From: Xanthomonas sp. 10-10
Lineage (GTDB): Bacteria; Pseudomonadota; Gammaproteobacteria; Xanthomonadales; Xanthomonadaceae
Direction: 5' to 3'
DNA length: 64,000 nt
Assembly: GCF_040182365.1 (NCBI RefSeq)
Contig: NZ_CP144460.1
Coordinates: 1,240,001 to 1,304,000, forward strand
Below the pieces are notes generated by a model. The model was not told the origin of the DNA. It ran no database searches and saw nothing but the letters and a program-made list of their open reading frames with translations. A program made the position numbers and the translations under genes. Every line of letters starts with the position of its first letter. The stretch's first letter is position 1. Of the stretch, positions 40,226 to 51,217 are shown piece by piece.

Positions 40226-41635
40226 ATGTCCAATGTGTCGCAACGTCGTGCACCTGCACGCGCACTGGTGGTGCTGGGTGTTTCCGCGCTGACCTCCCTG
40301 CTGGCCGTGCCGGCGTTTGCCGGTCAGGTCAACCTGTCCGGCCTGGAATCGCAGCCCACGCTGGACCGCTTCATCGTCAAGTACAAGGACGGCAGCAGCC
40401 CGGCAGTGAGCCCGACGTCGATGCGCGCATCGCTCAATTCCGTCGCCACCGCAGTGCCGGCCCGCGCCGGTCGCGCGCTGGGCCTGAGCCACGTGCGCCG
40501 CACCGCGCTGGGGTCGGAAGTGCTCAAGGCCAGCCGTGGCCTGGACCGTGCGGAGGCCGAAACGCTGATGCGCCGCATCGCTGCCGACCCGAGCGTGGAC
40601 TACGTGGAAGTCGACCAGATCATGTATCCGACCCTGACCCCGAACGACACGCGGCTGTCCGAGCAATGGGGCTTCGGTACCACCGCTTCCAGCATCAACG
40701 TGCGCCCGGCCTGGGACACCGCCACCGGCACCGGCGTGGTGGTGGCAGTGATCGACACCGGCATCACCAGCCACCCAGACCTCAATGCGAACGTGCTGCC
40801 GGGCTACGACTTCATCAGCGACGCGGCGCGTGCGCGCGACAACAATGGCCGCGACAACAATCCGGCCGACCAGGGCGACTGGCGTGCTGCCAATCAGTGC
40901 GGGTCCGGCGTGCCGGCCGCCAATTCCAGCTGGCACGGCACCCATGTGGCCGGCACCATTGCCGCGGTCACCAACAACGGCACCGGTGTGGCCGGGACCG
41001 CGTTCAATGCGCGCGTCGTGCCGATCCGCGCCCTGGGCCTGTGCGGCGGCACCACCTCCGACATCGCCGATGCCATCGTCTGGGCTTCCGGCGGCACGGT
41101 CTCGGGCGTGCCGGCCAATGCCAACCCGGCCGAGGTGATCAACATGTCGCTGGGCGGCAGTGGCACCTGTTCCAGCACCTACCAGAACGCCATCAACGGC
41201 GCGGTGTCGCGCGGCACCACGGTGGTGGTGGCGGCTGGCAACAGCAACGCCAACGTGGCCAACTTCACCCCGGCCAGCTGCGCCAACGTGATCTCGGTGG
41301 CGTCGATCACCTCGGCCGGCGCGCGTTCGAGCTTCTCCAACTTCGGCAGCACCATCGACATCTCCGGCCCTGGCTCGGCGATCCTGTCGACCTTGAACAG
41401 CGGCACCACCACGCCGGGCAGCGCCAGCTACGCGTCCTACAACGGCACCTCGATGGCGGCCCCGCATGTGGCAGGCGTGGTGGCGCTGGTGCAGTCGGCA
41501 GCCAGCCGTCCGCTGACGCCCGCGGCAGTGGAAACCCTGCTGAAGAACACCGCGCGTCCGTTGCCGGGCACCTGCTCGGGCGGCTGCGGCGCCGGCATCG
41601 TCAATGCGGCGGGCGCGGTCAGCCAGACCCCGTAA
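40226..41635 (+). CDS. Secreted subtilisin-type serine protease without PPC domain (2 of 3)
   Basis: The 469-residue paralogue has a signal peptide (MSNVSQRRAP..., PAFAG), a propeptide, and catalytic Asp177, His237 and Ser409 at the same numbers as gene 1. It stops directly after the catalytic domain (CSGGCGAGIVNAAGAVSQTP), so the linker and PPC domain of its neighbours are missing. The stop is clean and is followed by a terminator-like hairpin; there is no obvious frameshift. The protein should be active, with no C-terminal domain to remove. Confidence 0.92.
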   Translation: MSNVSQRRAPARALVVLGVSALTSLLAVPAFAGQVNLSGLESQPTLDRFIVKYKDGSSPAVSPTSMRASLNSVATAVPARAGRALGLSHVRRTALGSEVLKASRGLDRAEAETLMRRIAADPSVDYVEVDQIMYPTLTPNDTRLSEQWGFGTTASSINVRPAWDTATGTGVVVAVIDTGITSHPDLNANVLPGYDFISDAARARDNNGRDNNPADQGDWRAANQCGSGVPAANSSWHGTHVAGTIAAVTNNGTGVAGTAFNARVVPIRALGLCGGTTSDIADAIVWASGGTVSGVPANANPAEVINMSLGGSGTCSSTYQNAINGAVSRGTTVVVAAGNSNANVANFTPASCANVISVASITSAGARSSFSNFGSTIDISGPGSAILSTLNSGTTTPGSASYASYNGTSMAAPHVAGVVALVQSAASRPLTPAAVETLLKNTARPLPGTCSGGCGAGIVNAAGAVSQTP

Positions 41636-41720
41636 GGCGAAGGCCATGCGCGATGCCGGCCTGACCGCCGGCATCGACGTCGGGCCAGCCCCGACGTCGC
41701 TGTCGGTGTTTTGAAACCTG

Positions 41721-41746
41721 CACTGCCCCGCTTCGGCGGGGCAGTG
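41721..41746 (+). terminator. Hairpin after the second protease gene
   Basis: A perfect 11-bp stem (CACTGCCCCGC with GCGGGGCAGTG) closed by a stable TTCG loop lies 85 bp after the stop; only TTT follows shortly after. It is a probable terminator. The remaining 230 bp to the third protease hold no gene and should contain its promoter. Confidence 0.7.
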
Positions 41747-41976
41747 TGCGTTTGGGCCTCGGCCACGCCTGGGCGTTGGCCAACCGGCGGCGGCAATGGC
41801 TGAACAAAGCGCATGGCACTGCCGTCCGGCCGCTTCAGCCATGCAGATGGCACGCCGATAGCCAGCCCACGTGAGGCATGGCCGTGTGCAACCGCCCCAC
41901 GATCAGGCAGTGCGCGTCGCAGAGGGCGTCAGCGCGTTGTCTTCCGAACGTTCAACGCCTTGGGGAGGGTTGATCC

Positions 41977-43674
41977 ATGTCGCATGTCTCGCTTGGTGCG
42001 CTGCGCCACGCTGTCTTGGTCTGCGCGTTGTCCTGCACGTTTTATGCCACTGCTGGCGAGGTCAGCCTGCAAGGGCTGGCGTCCAGCTCCACCCATCAAC
42101 GTTTCATCGTCAGCTACAAGGACCGCGTCGGCAGCAGCCGTGCGACCGGCTTGTCTGCGCCATGGCGCGATATCGCCAGCGCCGTGCCTGCAAAGCGCGG
42201 ACGCGCGTTGGGCTTGTCGGCCACTCGCCGGCTCAGCACGGGCCCGATGCTGTTGGTGGCCGATCGCAAACTGGACCGCGTGGACGCAGAAAGCCTGATG
42301 CGGCGCCTTGCCGCCGACCCGGCCGTCAAGCGCGTGGAAGTGGACGTGTTGATGCGCCCCTTGCTGGTGCCCAACGATCCGGGCGTGCCGCAGCAATGGG
42401 CGATGGGCGCCACCGCCGCCAGCATGAATATCCGACCGGCGTGGGATCGCACCACCGGTAAGGGCATCGTGGTGGCGGTGATCGATACCGGCATCACCAA
42501 GCATCCGGATCTGGACGCCAATGTCCTGCCCGGCTACGACTTCATCATCGACCCGGCGACGGCGCGCGATGGCAATGCGCGCGATGCCAGTGCCGCCGAC
42601 CAGGGCGACTGGACCGCCGCCAACGAGTGCGGGCCGGGTGCGTCCGCGTCCAGCTCCAGCTGGCATGGCACGCATGTGGCCGGCATCGTGGCGGCGGTCG
42701 GCAACAATGCGGTCGGCGTGGTCGGTACCGCGTTCAATGCCAGGGTGCTGCCGCTGCGCGTGCTTGGCCGCTGCGGCGGTTACATGTCCGACATCGCCGA
42801 TGCGATCGTCTGGGCCTCTGGCGGAAAGGTCAACGGTGTGCCGGCCAACCCGAATCCTGCCACGGTGATCAACCTGTCGCTGGGCGGCTACGGCAGTTGC
42901 TCGGCAACGATGAGTAATGCCATCGCCGCTGCGGTGACACGTGGCAGTTCGGTGGTGGTGGCGGCGGGCAACAGCAATATGGATGTGTCCACCAGCGTGC
43001 CGGCCAATTGCCCGAACGTGATCGCAGTGGCGGCCACCACCTCGGCGGGCGCCAAGGCCAGCTTCTCCAACTTCGGCAAGGGCGTGGATATCGCGGCGCC
43101 GGGACAGGCCATCGTCTCCACGCTCAACAGCGGCACCACGGTGCCGGGGAATGCGGCGTATGCGTCGTACAGCGGTACCTCGATGGCTGCACCGCATGTG
43201 GCCGGTGTGGTGGCGTTGATGCAATCGGTGGCGCTGAATCCGCTGACGCCGGCCACGGTGAAAGCCCTGCTCAAGAGCAGCGCCCGGCCGTTGCCGGTTG
43301 CCTGTACGCAGGGCTGCGGTGCGGGCCTGGTCAATGCCGATGGCGCGGTTGCTGCGGTGATCGAGTCGACCACCCTTGCCCGGAATGTGGCGCGTACCGG
43401 CTTGAGTGCGGCGCAGTCGGATGTGCTGTATTACCAGATCAACGTGCCGGCCGGCACGCGCACGCTGAAGGTGACGCTCAACGGTGGCAGCGGCAATGCC
43501 GATCTGTCGCTACGCGCAGGTGCATTGCCGACCGATACCGCCTACAGCTGCCGCAGCCTGCTGCCCGGCAATGCCGACAGCTGCACAGTCAACGCACCGG
43601 CGGCCGGTACGTACTACGTGCGGTTGAAGGCGACATTGGCGTTTTCAGGCGTCAGCGTCACGGCGGCGTACTGA
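41977..43674 (+). CDS. Secreted subtilisin-type serine protease with PPC domain (3 of 3)
   Basis: The 565-residue paralogue has a signal peptide (to about 27, ATAGEV) and a propeptide. The catalytic residues are Asp170, His230 and Ser402, in VVAVIDTGI, SWHGTHVAG and SGTSMAAPHVAG. A C-terminal PPC domain (about 470-565) ends FSGVSVTAAY. It is more diverged from genes 1 and 2 than they are from each other. GGGAGGG precedes the ATG. The three proteases are each separated by 260-340 bp, so each may have its own promoter. Confidence 0.92.
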   Translation: MSHVSLGALRHAVLVCALSCTFYATAGEVSLQGLASSSTHQRFIVSYKDRVGSSRATGLSAPWRDIASAVPAKRGRALGLSATRRLSTGPMLLVADRKLDRVDAESLMRRLAADPAVKRVEVDVLMRPLLVPNDPGVPQQWAMGATAASMNIRPAWDRTTGKGIVVAVIDTGITKHPDLDANVLPGYDFIIDPATARDGNARDASAADQGDWTAANECGPGASASSSSWHGTHVAGIVAAVGNNAVGVVGTAFNARVLPLRVLGRCGGYMSDIADAIVWASGGKVNGVPANPNPATVINLSLGGYGSCSATMSNAIAAAVTRGSSVVVAAGNSNMDVSTSVPANCPNVIAVAATTSAGAKASFSNFGKGVDIAAPGQAIVSTLNSGTTVPGNAAYASYSGTSMAAPHVAGVVALMQSVALNPLTPATVKALLKSSARPLPVACTQGCGAGLVNADGAVAAVIESTTLARNVARTGLSAAQSDVLYYQINVPAGTRTLKVTLNGGSGNADLSLRAGALPTDTAYSCRSLLPGNADSCTVNAPAAGTYYVRLKATLAFSGVSVTAAY

Positions 43675-43704
43675 GCAGGGTGGCGGCGGTGATGCCGCCG
43701 CGGC

Positions 43705-44178
43705 TCAGTCGCACAGTGCGCAGGCCCGCGCACTGAGTGCCTGCAGCAGCTGTGCGCCGGGCAATTCCAGCAGCAACCCGCGCTGGCCGGCGTTGATCCA
43801 CAGCGCCGGTGCGTCCAGCGCCGTGGCTTCGATCAGCACCGGCGTCTGCCGTTGCTGACCGAGCGGGCTGATACCGCCCACCTTGTAGCCGGTGCGGCGT
43901 TGTGCATCGGCCACGTCCATCATGCGTGCGGACTTTCCGCCGCACGCGCTGGCCAGTTTCTTCAGCGACAGGCGCCGGTCGCAGGGAATGACCGCACACA
44001 CGGCCAGGTCGTCGACCCAGGCCATCAAGGTCTTCAGCACCGTCTGCGGTGCCAGCCCAAGCGCGTTTGCCGCCTGCAGGCCTTTGGCGTCTGCATCGTG
44101 TTGATAGTCGTAGGGGTGTAGCGCGTAGGCCACGCCTGCAGCGTCCAATGCCTTGGTCGCGCGGGTGGCCTTGCTCAT
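43705..44178 (-). CDS. ybaK: Cys-tRNA(Pro) deacylase YbaK
   Basis: The 157-residue protein matches YbaK/EbsC, which hydrolyses cysteine mischarged on tRNA-Pro in trans to prolyl-tRNA synthetase. TVLKTLMAWVDD carries the conserved lysine (about 49). LSLKKLASACGGKSARM and the GYKVGGISPLG motif are typical. Length is normal. It begins 4 bp after the asparaginase-like stop, so the two genes are probably one transcript, ending against the convergent protease gene. Confidence 0.92.
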   Translation of the reverse strand: MSKATRATKALDAAGVAYALHPYDYQHDADAKGLQAANALGLAPQTVLKTLMAWVDDLAVCAVIPCDRRLSLKKLASACGGKSARMMDVADAQRRTGYKVGGISPLGQQRQTPVLIEATALDAPALWINAGQRGLLLELPGAQLLQALSARACALCD

Positions 44179-44182
44179 GGCC

Positions 44183-44668
44183 TCAGACCGGTTCGAAGCG
44201 GTTGGCTGCGACGTTCTTGCGCACTTTCTCGGGATTCCAGATGCGTCCGTTCATGGCGATGTACACGCCGGCCGGCAGCGACTGCACCGCGCCGACCGCG
44301 CAGCCGATATTGAACTCGGCATCCGAGCCGCGGAACCGCGCCGGATTGAGCGCGCCGGTCATCACGATGGTCTTGTCGGCGATCGACTGCAGCACCTTGC
44401 CGGTTTCCACCATCGAGTCGGTGCCGTGGGTGATGAGCACGTGGCGGGTCGGCTGGGCGGCGATGGTGGCGCGGATCAGCTCGCGATCGGCCTCGGTGAT
44501 GTGCAACGAATCCTTGCGGATGATCGGAATCACCGAAAAGCGGAAGGTCACGCCCAGTTCCTTGAGAATCTGGCCGATCTGCGGGTCGCCGATCTGGTAG
44601 TCGGATTTGTCGTCGAAGTAGATCTTGTCGATCGTGCCACCGGTGGTGACGATCAGGAGGTCTTCCAT
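44183..44668 (-). CDS. Half-length asparaginase-like protein
   Basis: The 161-residue protein corresponds only to the N-terminal domain of L-asparaginase/glutaminase. It has the nucleophile motif LIVTTGGTIDK (Thr8/Thr9) and the second catalytic motif LITHGTDSM (80-86 region). The C-terminal domain that completes the active site at the dimer interface is absent. There is no trace of a frameshift; the frame ends cleanly at 44183, next to ybaK. Asparaginase activity is therefore uncertain, and it may act on other amides. The start is the ATG ending at 44668. Confidence 0.82.
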   Translation of the reverse strand: MEDLLIVTTGGTIDKIYFDDKSDYQIGDPQIGQILKELGVTFRFSVIPIIRKDSLHITEADRELIRATIAAQPTRHVLITHGTDSMVETGKVLQSIADKTIVMTGALNPARFRGSDAEFNIGCAVGAVQSLPAGVYIAMNGRIWNPEKVRKNVAANRFEPV

Positions 44669-44754
44669 TGCTGCCAATCCTTCAAACGTGCGCGGTGCAG
44701 GCCGCGCGAGGGCCGTCATGATACGACCCCGGCGCGTGCGCTGCCCAAGCTGGG

Positions 44755-47076
<2,322 letters not shown>

Positions 47077-47080
<4 letters not shown>

Positions 47081-47682
47081 CGATGCGCCTTGTGCGCGGC
47101 GCGTGCGCGCTGCTGTTGCCGTTGCTGCTACTGACCGCCTGCAAGCCCACCGGGCAGGGCACCCCTGCTGCGGCCGATTCGACGGCTGCGCCTGCCACGG
47201 CCCCCCAGACCTCTGAACCCGCCGCCGACCCGGCAGGTGCAGCCCACACCTCGGTGGTGCAGCAGACCGCCGACATGCCCAAGCTGTCGCTGCCGACGGT
47301 GTCGGGCGAGACCTACGACCTGGCTGCGCATCGCGGCAAGTGGGTGGTGGTCAACTTCTGGGCGACCTGGTGCGCGCCTTGCCTGAAGGAAATGCCGGAG
47401 CTGTCGGCACTGCACACCATGCGCGACAGCGTCGAAGTGGTTGGCCTGGCCTATGAAGACATCACCGCCGCCGACATGCAGGCGTTTTTGAAGGATCACC
47501 CGGTGTCCTACCCGGTGGCGATCCTGGACCCGTATCAGCCGCCGCAGGACTTCGCCACCCCGCGCGGCCTGCCGATGACCTATCTGATCGGCCCGGACGG
47601 CAAGGTGGCCAAGCAGTTCCTCGGCCCGGTCACCGCACACGACATCGAAGCGGCAGTCGGCATCACCGGCAAGGCGGGATGA
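47077..47682 (+). CDS. TlpA-like thioredoxin-fold lipoprotein
   Basis: The 201-residue protein has a lipobox LLTAC (Cys22), an Ala/Thr/Pro-rich linker (to about 65) and a TlpA/ResA-like thioredoxin domain. The redox motif WCAPC (Cys99/Cys102) is in VVNFWATWCAPCLKEMPEL, with the cis-proline region RGLPMTYLI. It should be a membrane-anchored periplasmic thiol-disulfide reductase, perhaps serving cytochrome maturation or disulfide repair. It is coupled to yihY upstream and acyP downstream by 4-bp overlaps. Confidence 0.88.
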
Positions 47683-47948
47683 TGCAGGCGGCGCGCTTCG
47701 TGGTCAGCGGGAGAGTGCAGGGCGTGTGGTACCGCGGCTCCACCCGCGAGCGCGCGCTGGCGCTGGGCCTGCACGGGCATGCGCGCAACCAGCCGGACGG
47801 CAGCGTGGAGGTGGTCGCCGCCGGCAGTGAGGCCGCGCTGGAGGTGCTGGAAGCGTGGCTATGGCAGGGCCCGGCAGCGGCGCAGGTGACGTCGGTGACG
47901 CGCACGGCGTGCGCCATTCCGCCGACTGAAGAATTTGTAACTGGCTGA
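47679..47948 (+). CDS. acyP: Acylphosphatase
   Basis: The 89-residue protein matches acylphosphatase, which hydrolyses acyl phosphates. The catalytic arginine is in VSGRVQGVWYRGSTRE (about residue 19) and the asparagine in HARNQPDGSVEV. Two adjacent ATG codons (47679, 47682) are possible starts, and both overlap the preceding stop. It is the end of the yihY-tlpA-acyP transcript. Confidence 0.92.
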   Translation: MMQAARFVVSGRVQGVWYRGSTRERALALGLHGHARNQPDGSVEVVAAGSEAALEVLEAWLWQGPAAAQVTSVTRTACAIPPTEEFVTG

Positions 47949-48032
47949 GTGCGTGCCGCCATGGCGGGGCAAAAGAGTTGCGTTGCCTCGCCGATAACCT
48001 TCTCAACGCGATCAGGCGTTCAGGGGAATGTA

Positions 48033-49262
48033 ATGGCCGCTCCATCTCAAGATCACAACGACGGGCACGAACTGGCGGCATCTCGCCGCAATCGCCAGCT
48101 GACGCAGTTCGGACCCTGGCTGTATCTCGGCGCGCTGCTGGGCAGTGGCTGGTTGCTGTTCGTGCAGCCGTCCACTCGCGTCCTGCAACCCGAGCAGGCG
48201 GCTACCAGCTGGCTGCTGGCGTGGACGTTTGTCGGCATCGTGATCGGCGCGGTGGCATGGAGCCTGCGTCTGGCGCGGCAGGGTCTGGCGCAGCCATCGG
48301 CAACCTACCCGATGTCGGCACGCCTGCCAGAATCGTGGACCGATGCCTATGCGGCGTTGCTGCGCCCGGCGGCTCCGGCCGCAGTGGTCGCGCCCCGCCT
48401 CGACCCGGCCGACACCCAGCGTGGCGCTGCCTGGCACCGCTTCGGCGCCGGCATGCTCAGCGCCGAAACCTTCGACCCCAACGATGCCACCCGTGCGCCG
48501 TGGGATGCGATGGATGCCCAGGCCTGCATCGCACGCCTGGACGAAGTACGCAGCGCCTGGCAGAACGCGTCGGTCAACCGCACGCTGCAGCAGGAGCGTC
48601 GCTACTGGCTCGACGTGGTGCTGTCGCTGCTCGATCACGGCGTGATGCGCCCGCTGCAGGACGGCTACCTGCCCGACACCGCTGCGCTGCGCACCGAGCG
48701 CTTCCTGTTGGGTGCCGATGCAGGCCCGATCGTCCTGGCCGACGTGCCGGCGCTGTTCGCGCGCCGCCTGGCCTTGGCCATCGAAGCGATGCCGGCCGCG
48801 CAACGTGATGCGGCCGGCGTGCAGTGGCGGCTGCTGCAGCAATTGCATGCATTGGTCGCCGAAGGCCGCATGCTCGACGAGCGCTCGCAGGTGATCCAGG
48901 TGCTGGCATGGAACCCGGACGTGGACCTGGACCAGGTCGAAGTGGCCTACATCCTGGCCGCCGAATACCGCGAAGGCATGCGCGACTGGTTGCGTCGCGC
49001 TGCGCTGGTGCGCCTGCCCGACAGCGCCCTGCGCCTGGACGAAGTGCTGCTGTCGTCCTGCAGCCCGCTCGGCGCGCAGGCCGACGATGTGGACTACATG
49101 GAAGCCATGCGCCCGCTGCACCGCGGTTTCATGCAGCTGTTCAGTCAGCGCCTGAGCCAGCTGGTGGTGCAGGCCGAGCAGGCCGAACGTCGGGCCGGCC
49201 TGCATCCACTGCCGCGCGCCACCACGGCCAGCGACGAGGTCTCTCAGGACTGGCCGGCGTAA
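48033..49262 (+). CDS. Uncharacterised membrane protein
   Basis: The 409-residue protein has a polar N-terminus, two closely spaced TM helices (WLYLGALLGSGWLLFV at about 28-43 and WLLAWTFVGIVIGAVAWSL at about 60-78) and a helical soluble domain of about 300 residues rich in Ala, Leu, Arg and Asp. I recognise no family or catalytic motif. AGGGGAA precedes the ATG at 48033. Codon use is like that of its neighbours. Its 3' end overlaps the convergent ppk2 gene by 19 bp. Confidence 0.75.
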   Translation: MAAPSQDHNDGHELAASRRNRQLTQFGPWLYLGALLGSGWLLFVQPSTRVLQPEQAATSWLLAWTFVGIVIGAVAWSLRLARQGLAQPSATYPMSARLPESWTDAYAALLRPAAPAAVVAPRLDPADTQRGAAWHRFGAGMLSAETFDPNDATRAPWDAMDAQACIARLDEVRSAWQNASVNRTLQQERRYWLDVVLSLLDHGVMRPLQDGYLPDTAALRTERFLLGADAGPIVLADVPALFARRLALAIEAMPAAQRDAAGVQWRLLQQLHALVAEGRMLDERSQVIQVLAWNPDVDLDQVEVAYILAAEYREGMRDWLRRAALVRLPDSALRLDEVLLSSCSPLGAQADDVDYMEAMRPLHRGFMQLFSQRLSQLVVQAEQAERRAGLHPLPRATTASDEVSQDWPA

Positions 49263-50026
49263 TCGTCGATCGGTTCCAGTATGCCGTAGCGCTCCTTGTG
49301 CGGCTTGCCATCCAGCGGTGGCAGCTGCAACGTGTCATCGGGCACCGCGGTGTCCGGGAGCCGATCCAGCAGGTTGCGGATCAGGCTCAGCCGGCCCCGC
49401 TTCTGGTCGTTGAAATCCACCAGCGTCCACGGTGCGTCCGGCGTGTGTGTCGCTTCGAGCATGCGCTCGCGTGCTGCGGTGTAGTCCTCGTACTTGCTGC
49501 GTGACTGCAGGTCCACCGGCGACAACTTCCAGCCCTTGAGCGGATCTTCCTGGCGTTCGGCAAAGCGCTGTTCCTGCTCGGCCTGATCCACGCACAGCCA
49601 GTACTTGAACAGCAGAATGCCGTCGTCGACCAGCAGTTGTTCGAAGCGTGGCGCCTGCTCCAGAAACGCTTCGTACTGCGCGTCGGTGCAATAGCCCATC
49701 ACCCGTTCCACGCCGGCGCGGTTGTACCAGCTGCGGTCCATCAGCACCAATTCGCCGGCCGCCGGCAGATGCGCCACATAGCGCTGGAAATACCATTGCG
49801 TGCCTTCGCGGTCGTTGGGTGTCGGCAACGCCACCACCCGGCACTGGCGCGGATTCAGATGGCTGGCGATGGCCTGGATCACGCCGCCCTTGCCGGCGGT
49901 GTCGCGGCCCTCCACCAGCACCAGTGCGCGCTGGTTGGTATGCCGCAGCCAGCGCGCCATGTTGACCAGTTCCAGCTGCAACGGTGCCAGCAGCTTCTTG
50001 TAGGCCTTGCGTTTCAGGTGCGACAT
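49244..50026 (-). CDS. ppk2: Polyphosphate kinase 2
   Basis: The 260-residue protein is a single-domain PPK2, which transfers phosphate between polyphosphate and nucleotides. Walker A is GRDTAGKGG (40-48) and the lid/Walker B segment is LMDRSWYNRAGVERVMGY (from residue 96). DPLKGWKLSPVDLQS is also typical. Whether it favours GDP/ADP (class I) or AMP cannot be settled by eye. It starts at the ATG ending at 50026, 31 bp after moaB, and its end overlaps the convergent neighbour. Confidence 0.93.
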   Translation of the reverse strand: MSHLKRKAYKKLLAPLQLELVNMARWLRHTNQRALVLVEGRDTAGKGGVIQAIASHLNPRQCRVVALPTPNDREGTQWYFQRYVAHLPAAGELVLMDRSWYNRAGVERVMGYCTDAQYEAFLEQAPRFEQLLVDDGILLFKYWLCVDQAEQEQRFAERQEDPLKGWKLSPVDLQSRSKYEDYTAARERMLEATHTPDAPWTLVDFNDQKRGRLSLIRNLLDRLPDTAVPDDTLQLPPLDGKPHKERYGILEPIDDYAGQS

Positions 50027-50057
50027 GCGCGTTCCGTTCGGCGATCGAGCGCGCAGG

Positions 50058-50576
50058 CTATTCGCCCAGCCGTGGACGCAGTGTCGCCAGATTGCAGGGC
50101 TTGGTACGCGCATCCAGCTGCGCCCGCACGATCTTTTCCCAAGCCGTGCGGCAGGCCGAGGTGGAGCCGGGCAGGCAGAACACGAAGCTGTGGTTGGCCA
50201 GGCCCGCAAACGCACGCGATTGCAGCGAAGACGTGCCGATTTCTTCCACGCTGATAGCCCGGAACATCTCGCCGAAGCCCGGCATGATCTTGTCCAGCAA
50301 CGGCGTGATCGCCTCCGGCGTGCTGTCGCGGCCCGTGAAGCCGGTACCGCCGGTGACCAGGATGCCGTCCACCTGCGCATCGGCAATCCATGCAGAAACG
50401 ATCGCGCGCATGCGGTAACGGTCGTCAGGGCATAGCGCGCGGTCGTACAGCACATGACCTTCATGGGTGAGGGCATCAACCAGATAGTCGCCGGAGCGGT
50501 CATCGGCCAGCGTGCGGCTGTCGGATACCGTCAGCACGCACAGGTGCAAGGGAATGAAGTCGAGATTGGAAGGCAT
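50058..50576 (-). CDS. moaB: Molybdenum cofactor biosynthesis protein MoaB
   Basis: The 172-residue protein has the MoaB/Mog fold: LCVLTVSDSRTLADDRSG, DGILVTGGTGFTGRDSTPEA, the MPGFGEMFR segment and FCLPGSTSACRTAW. It is involved in molybdopterin adenylation or a related step. No other molybdenum cofactor genes are in the window. It is followed on the same strand by ppk2, and its 5' side faces a repeat-rich spacer. Confidence 0.92.
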   Translation of the reverse strand: MPSNLDFIPLHLCVLTVSDSRTLADDRSGDYLVDALTHEGHVLYDRALCPDDRYRMRAIVSAWIADAQVDGILVTGGTGFTGRDSTPEAITPLLDKIMPGFGEMFRAISVEEIGTSSLQSRAFAGLANHSFVFCLPGSTSACRTAWEKIVRAQLDARTKPCNLATLRPRLGE

Positions 50577-50646
50577 GGCCCAAGCCTAGCGATCCGGAAC
50601 GACCGGGTACAGCACCACGGTGTGAAGCCGCACAACTCCGCTACTG

Positions 50647-50796
50647 GCTTCGGTCAGGGCGGCAGCGCGGCCGGGGATCGGCTCCTCGGCTCGGCAGACA
50701 TCCTGTCTGACGCGCCGCCGCGGCACATCCGTGTGCCGCTCTCCGCCAATCCCCGGCCACGCTGCCGCTCGGCGCGTTATTTCCATGACCTGAAAA
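50647..50796. repeat. 150-bp intergenic direct repeat, copy A
   Basis: This stretch recurs at 50894-51043, exactly 247 bp further on and without gaps, with only scattered substitutions. It contains the hairpin word CGGCACATCCGTGTGCCG. The 641-bp spacer 50577-51217 holds both copies and CCTCTCCCGC-type motifs; I see no gene in it. Confidence 0.88.
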
Positions 50797-50893
50797 GCTT
50801 GAACAAGCTAATGAAGCGCCGCTTGAAGCCCCTCTCCCGCCGGGAGATGGGTTGGGGTGAAGGTACGGCGAAGCAAGATGCCTGTCGGTACTC

Positions 50894-51043
50894 GCTTCGG
50901 TCCGGGCGACAGCGCGGCCGGGGATTGGCTCCTCGGCGCGGCAGACATCCTGCCTGACGCGCCGCCGCGGCACATCCGTGTGCCGCTCTCCGCCAATCCC
51001 CGGCCACGCTGCCGCTCTGCACGTTGTTTCCATGGCCTGAAAA
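50894..51043. repeat. 150-bp intergenic direct repeat, copy B
   Basis: This is the second copy of the repeat at 50647-50796. Here perfect 14-bp arms GGCCGGGGATTGGC and GCCAATCCCCGGCC (50912-50925, 50991-51004) enclose most of the unit, so a long hairpin could form. Confidence 0.88.
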
Positions 51044-51217
51044 CGTCTCGAAGAAATTCAATGACGCTTTCAAGCACCTCTCCCGCAGGGGCGAGGAGGC
51101 ACAGCTGGGCGCGCGTGCCTTGGAGCGCCCGCGCCGCAAGCGCGTGCCGGGGCACGGAGCGGGAGTTGGGGTGGGGAGCAAAAGACAGCCATCTACTTTG
51201 GAAAGGCAAGCAGGCCG

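Noticed and set aside
38058..40265. Long minus-strand frames opposite the proteases (also 40202-41842 and 41929-43224)
   Set aside because: They mirror each other because the proteases do. They are Gly/His/Arg-rich without signal sequence or domain.
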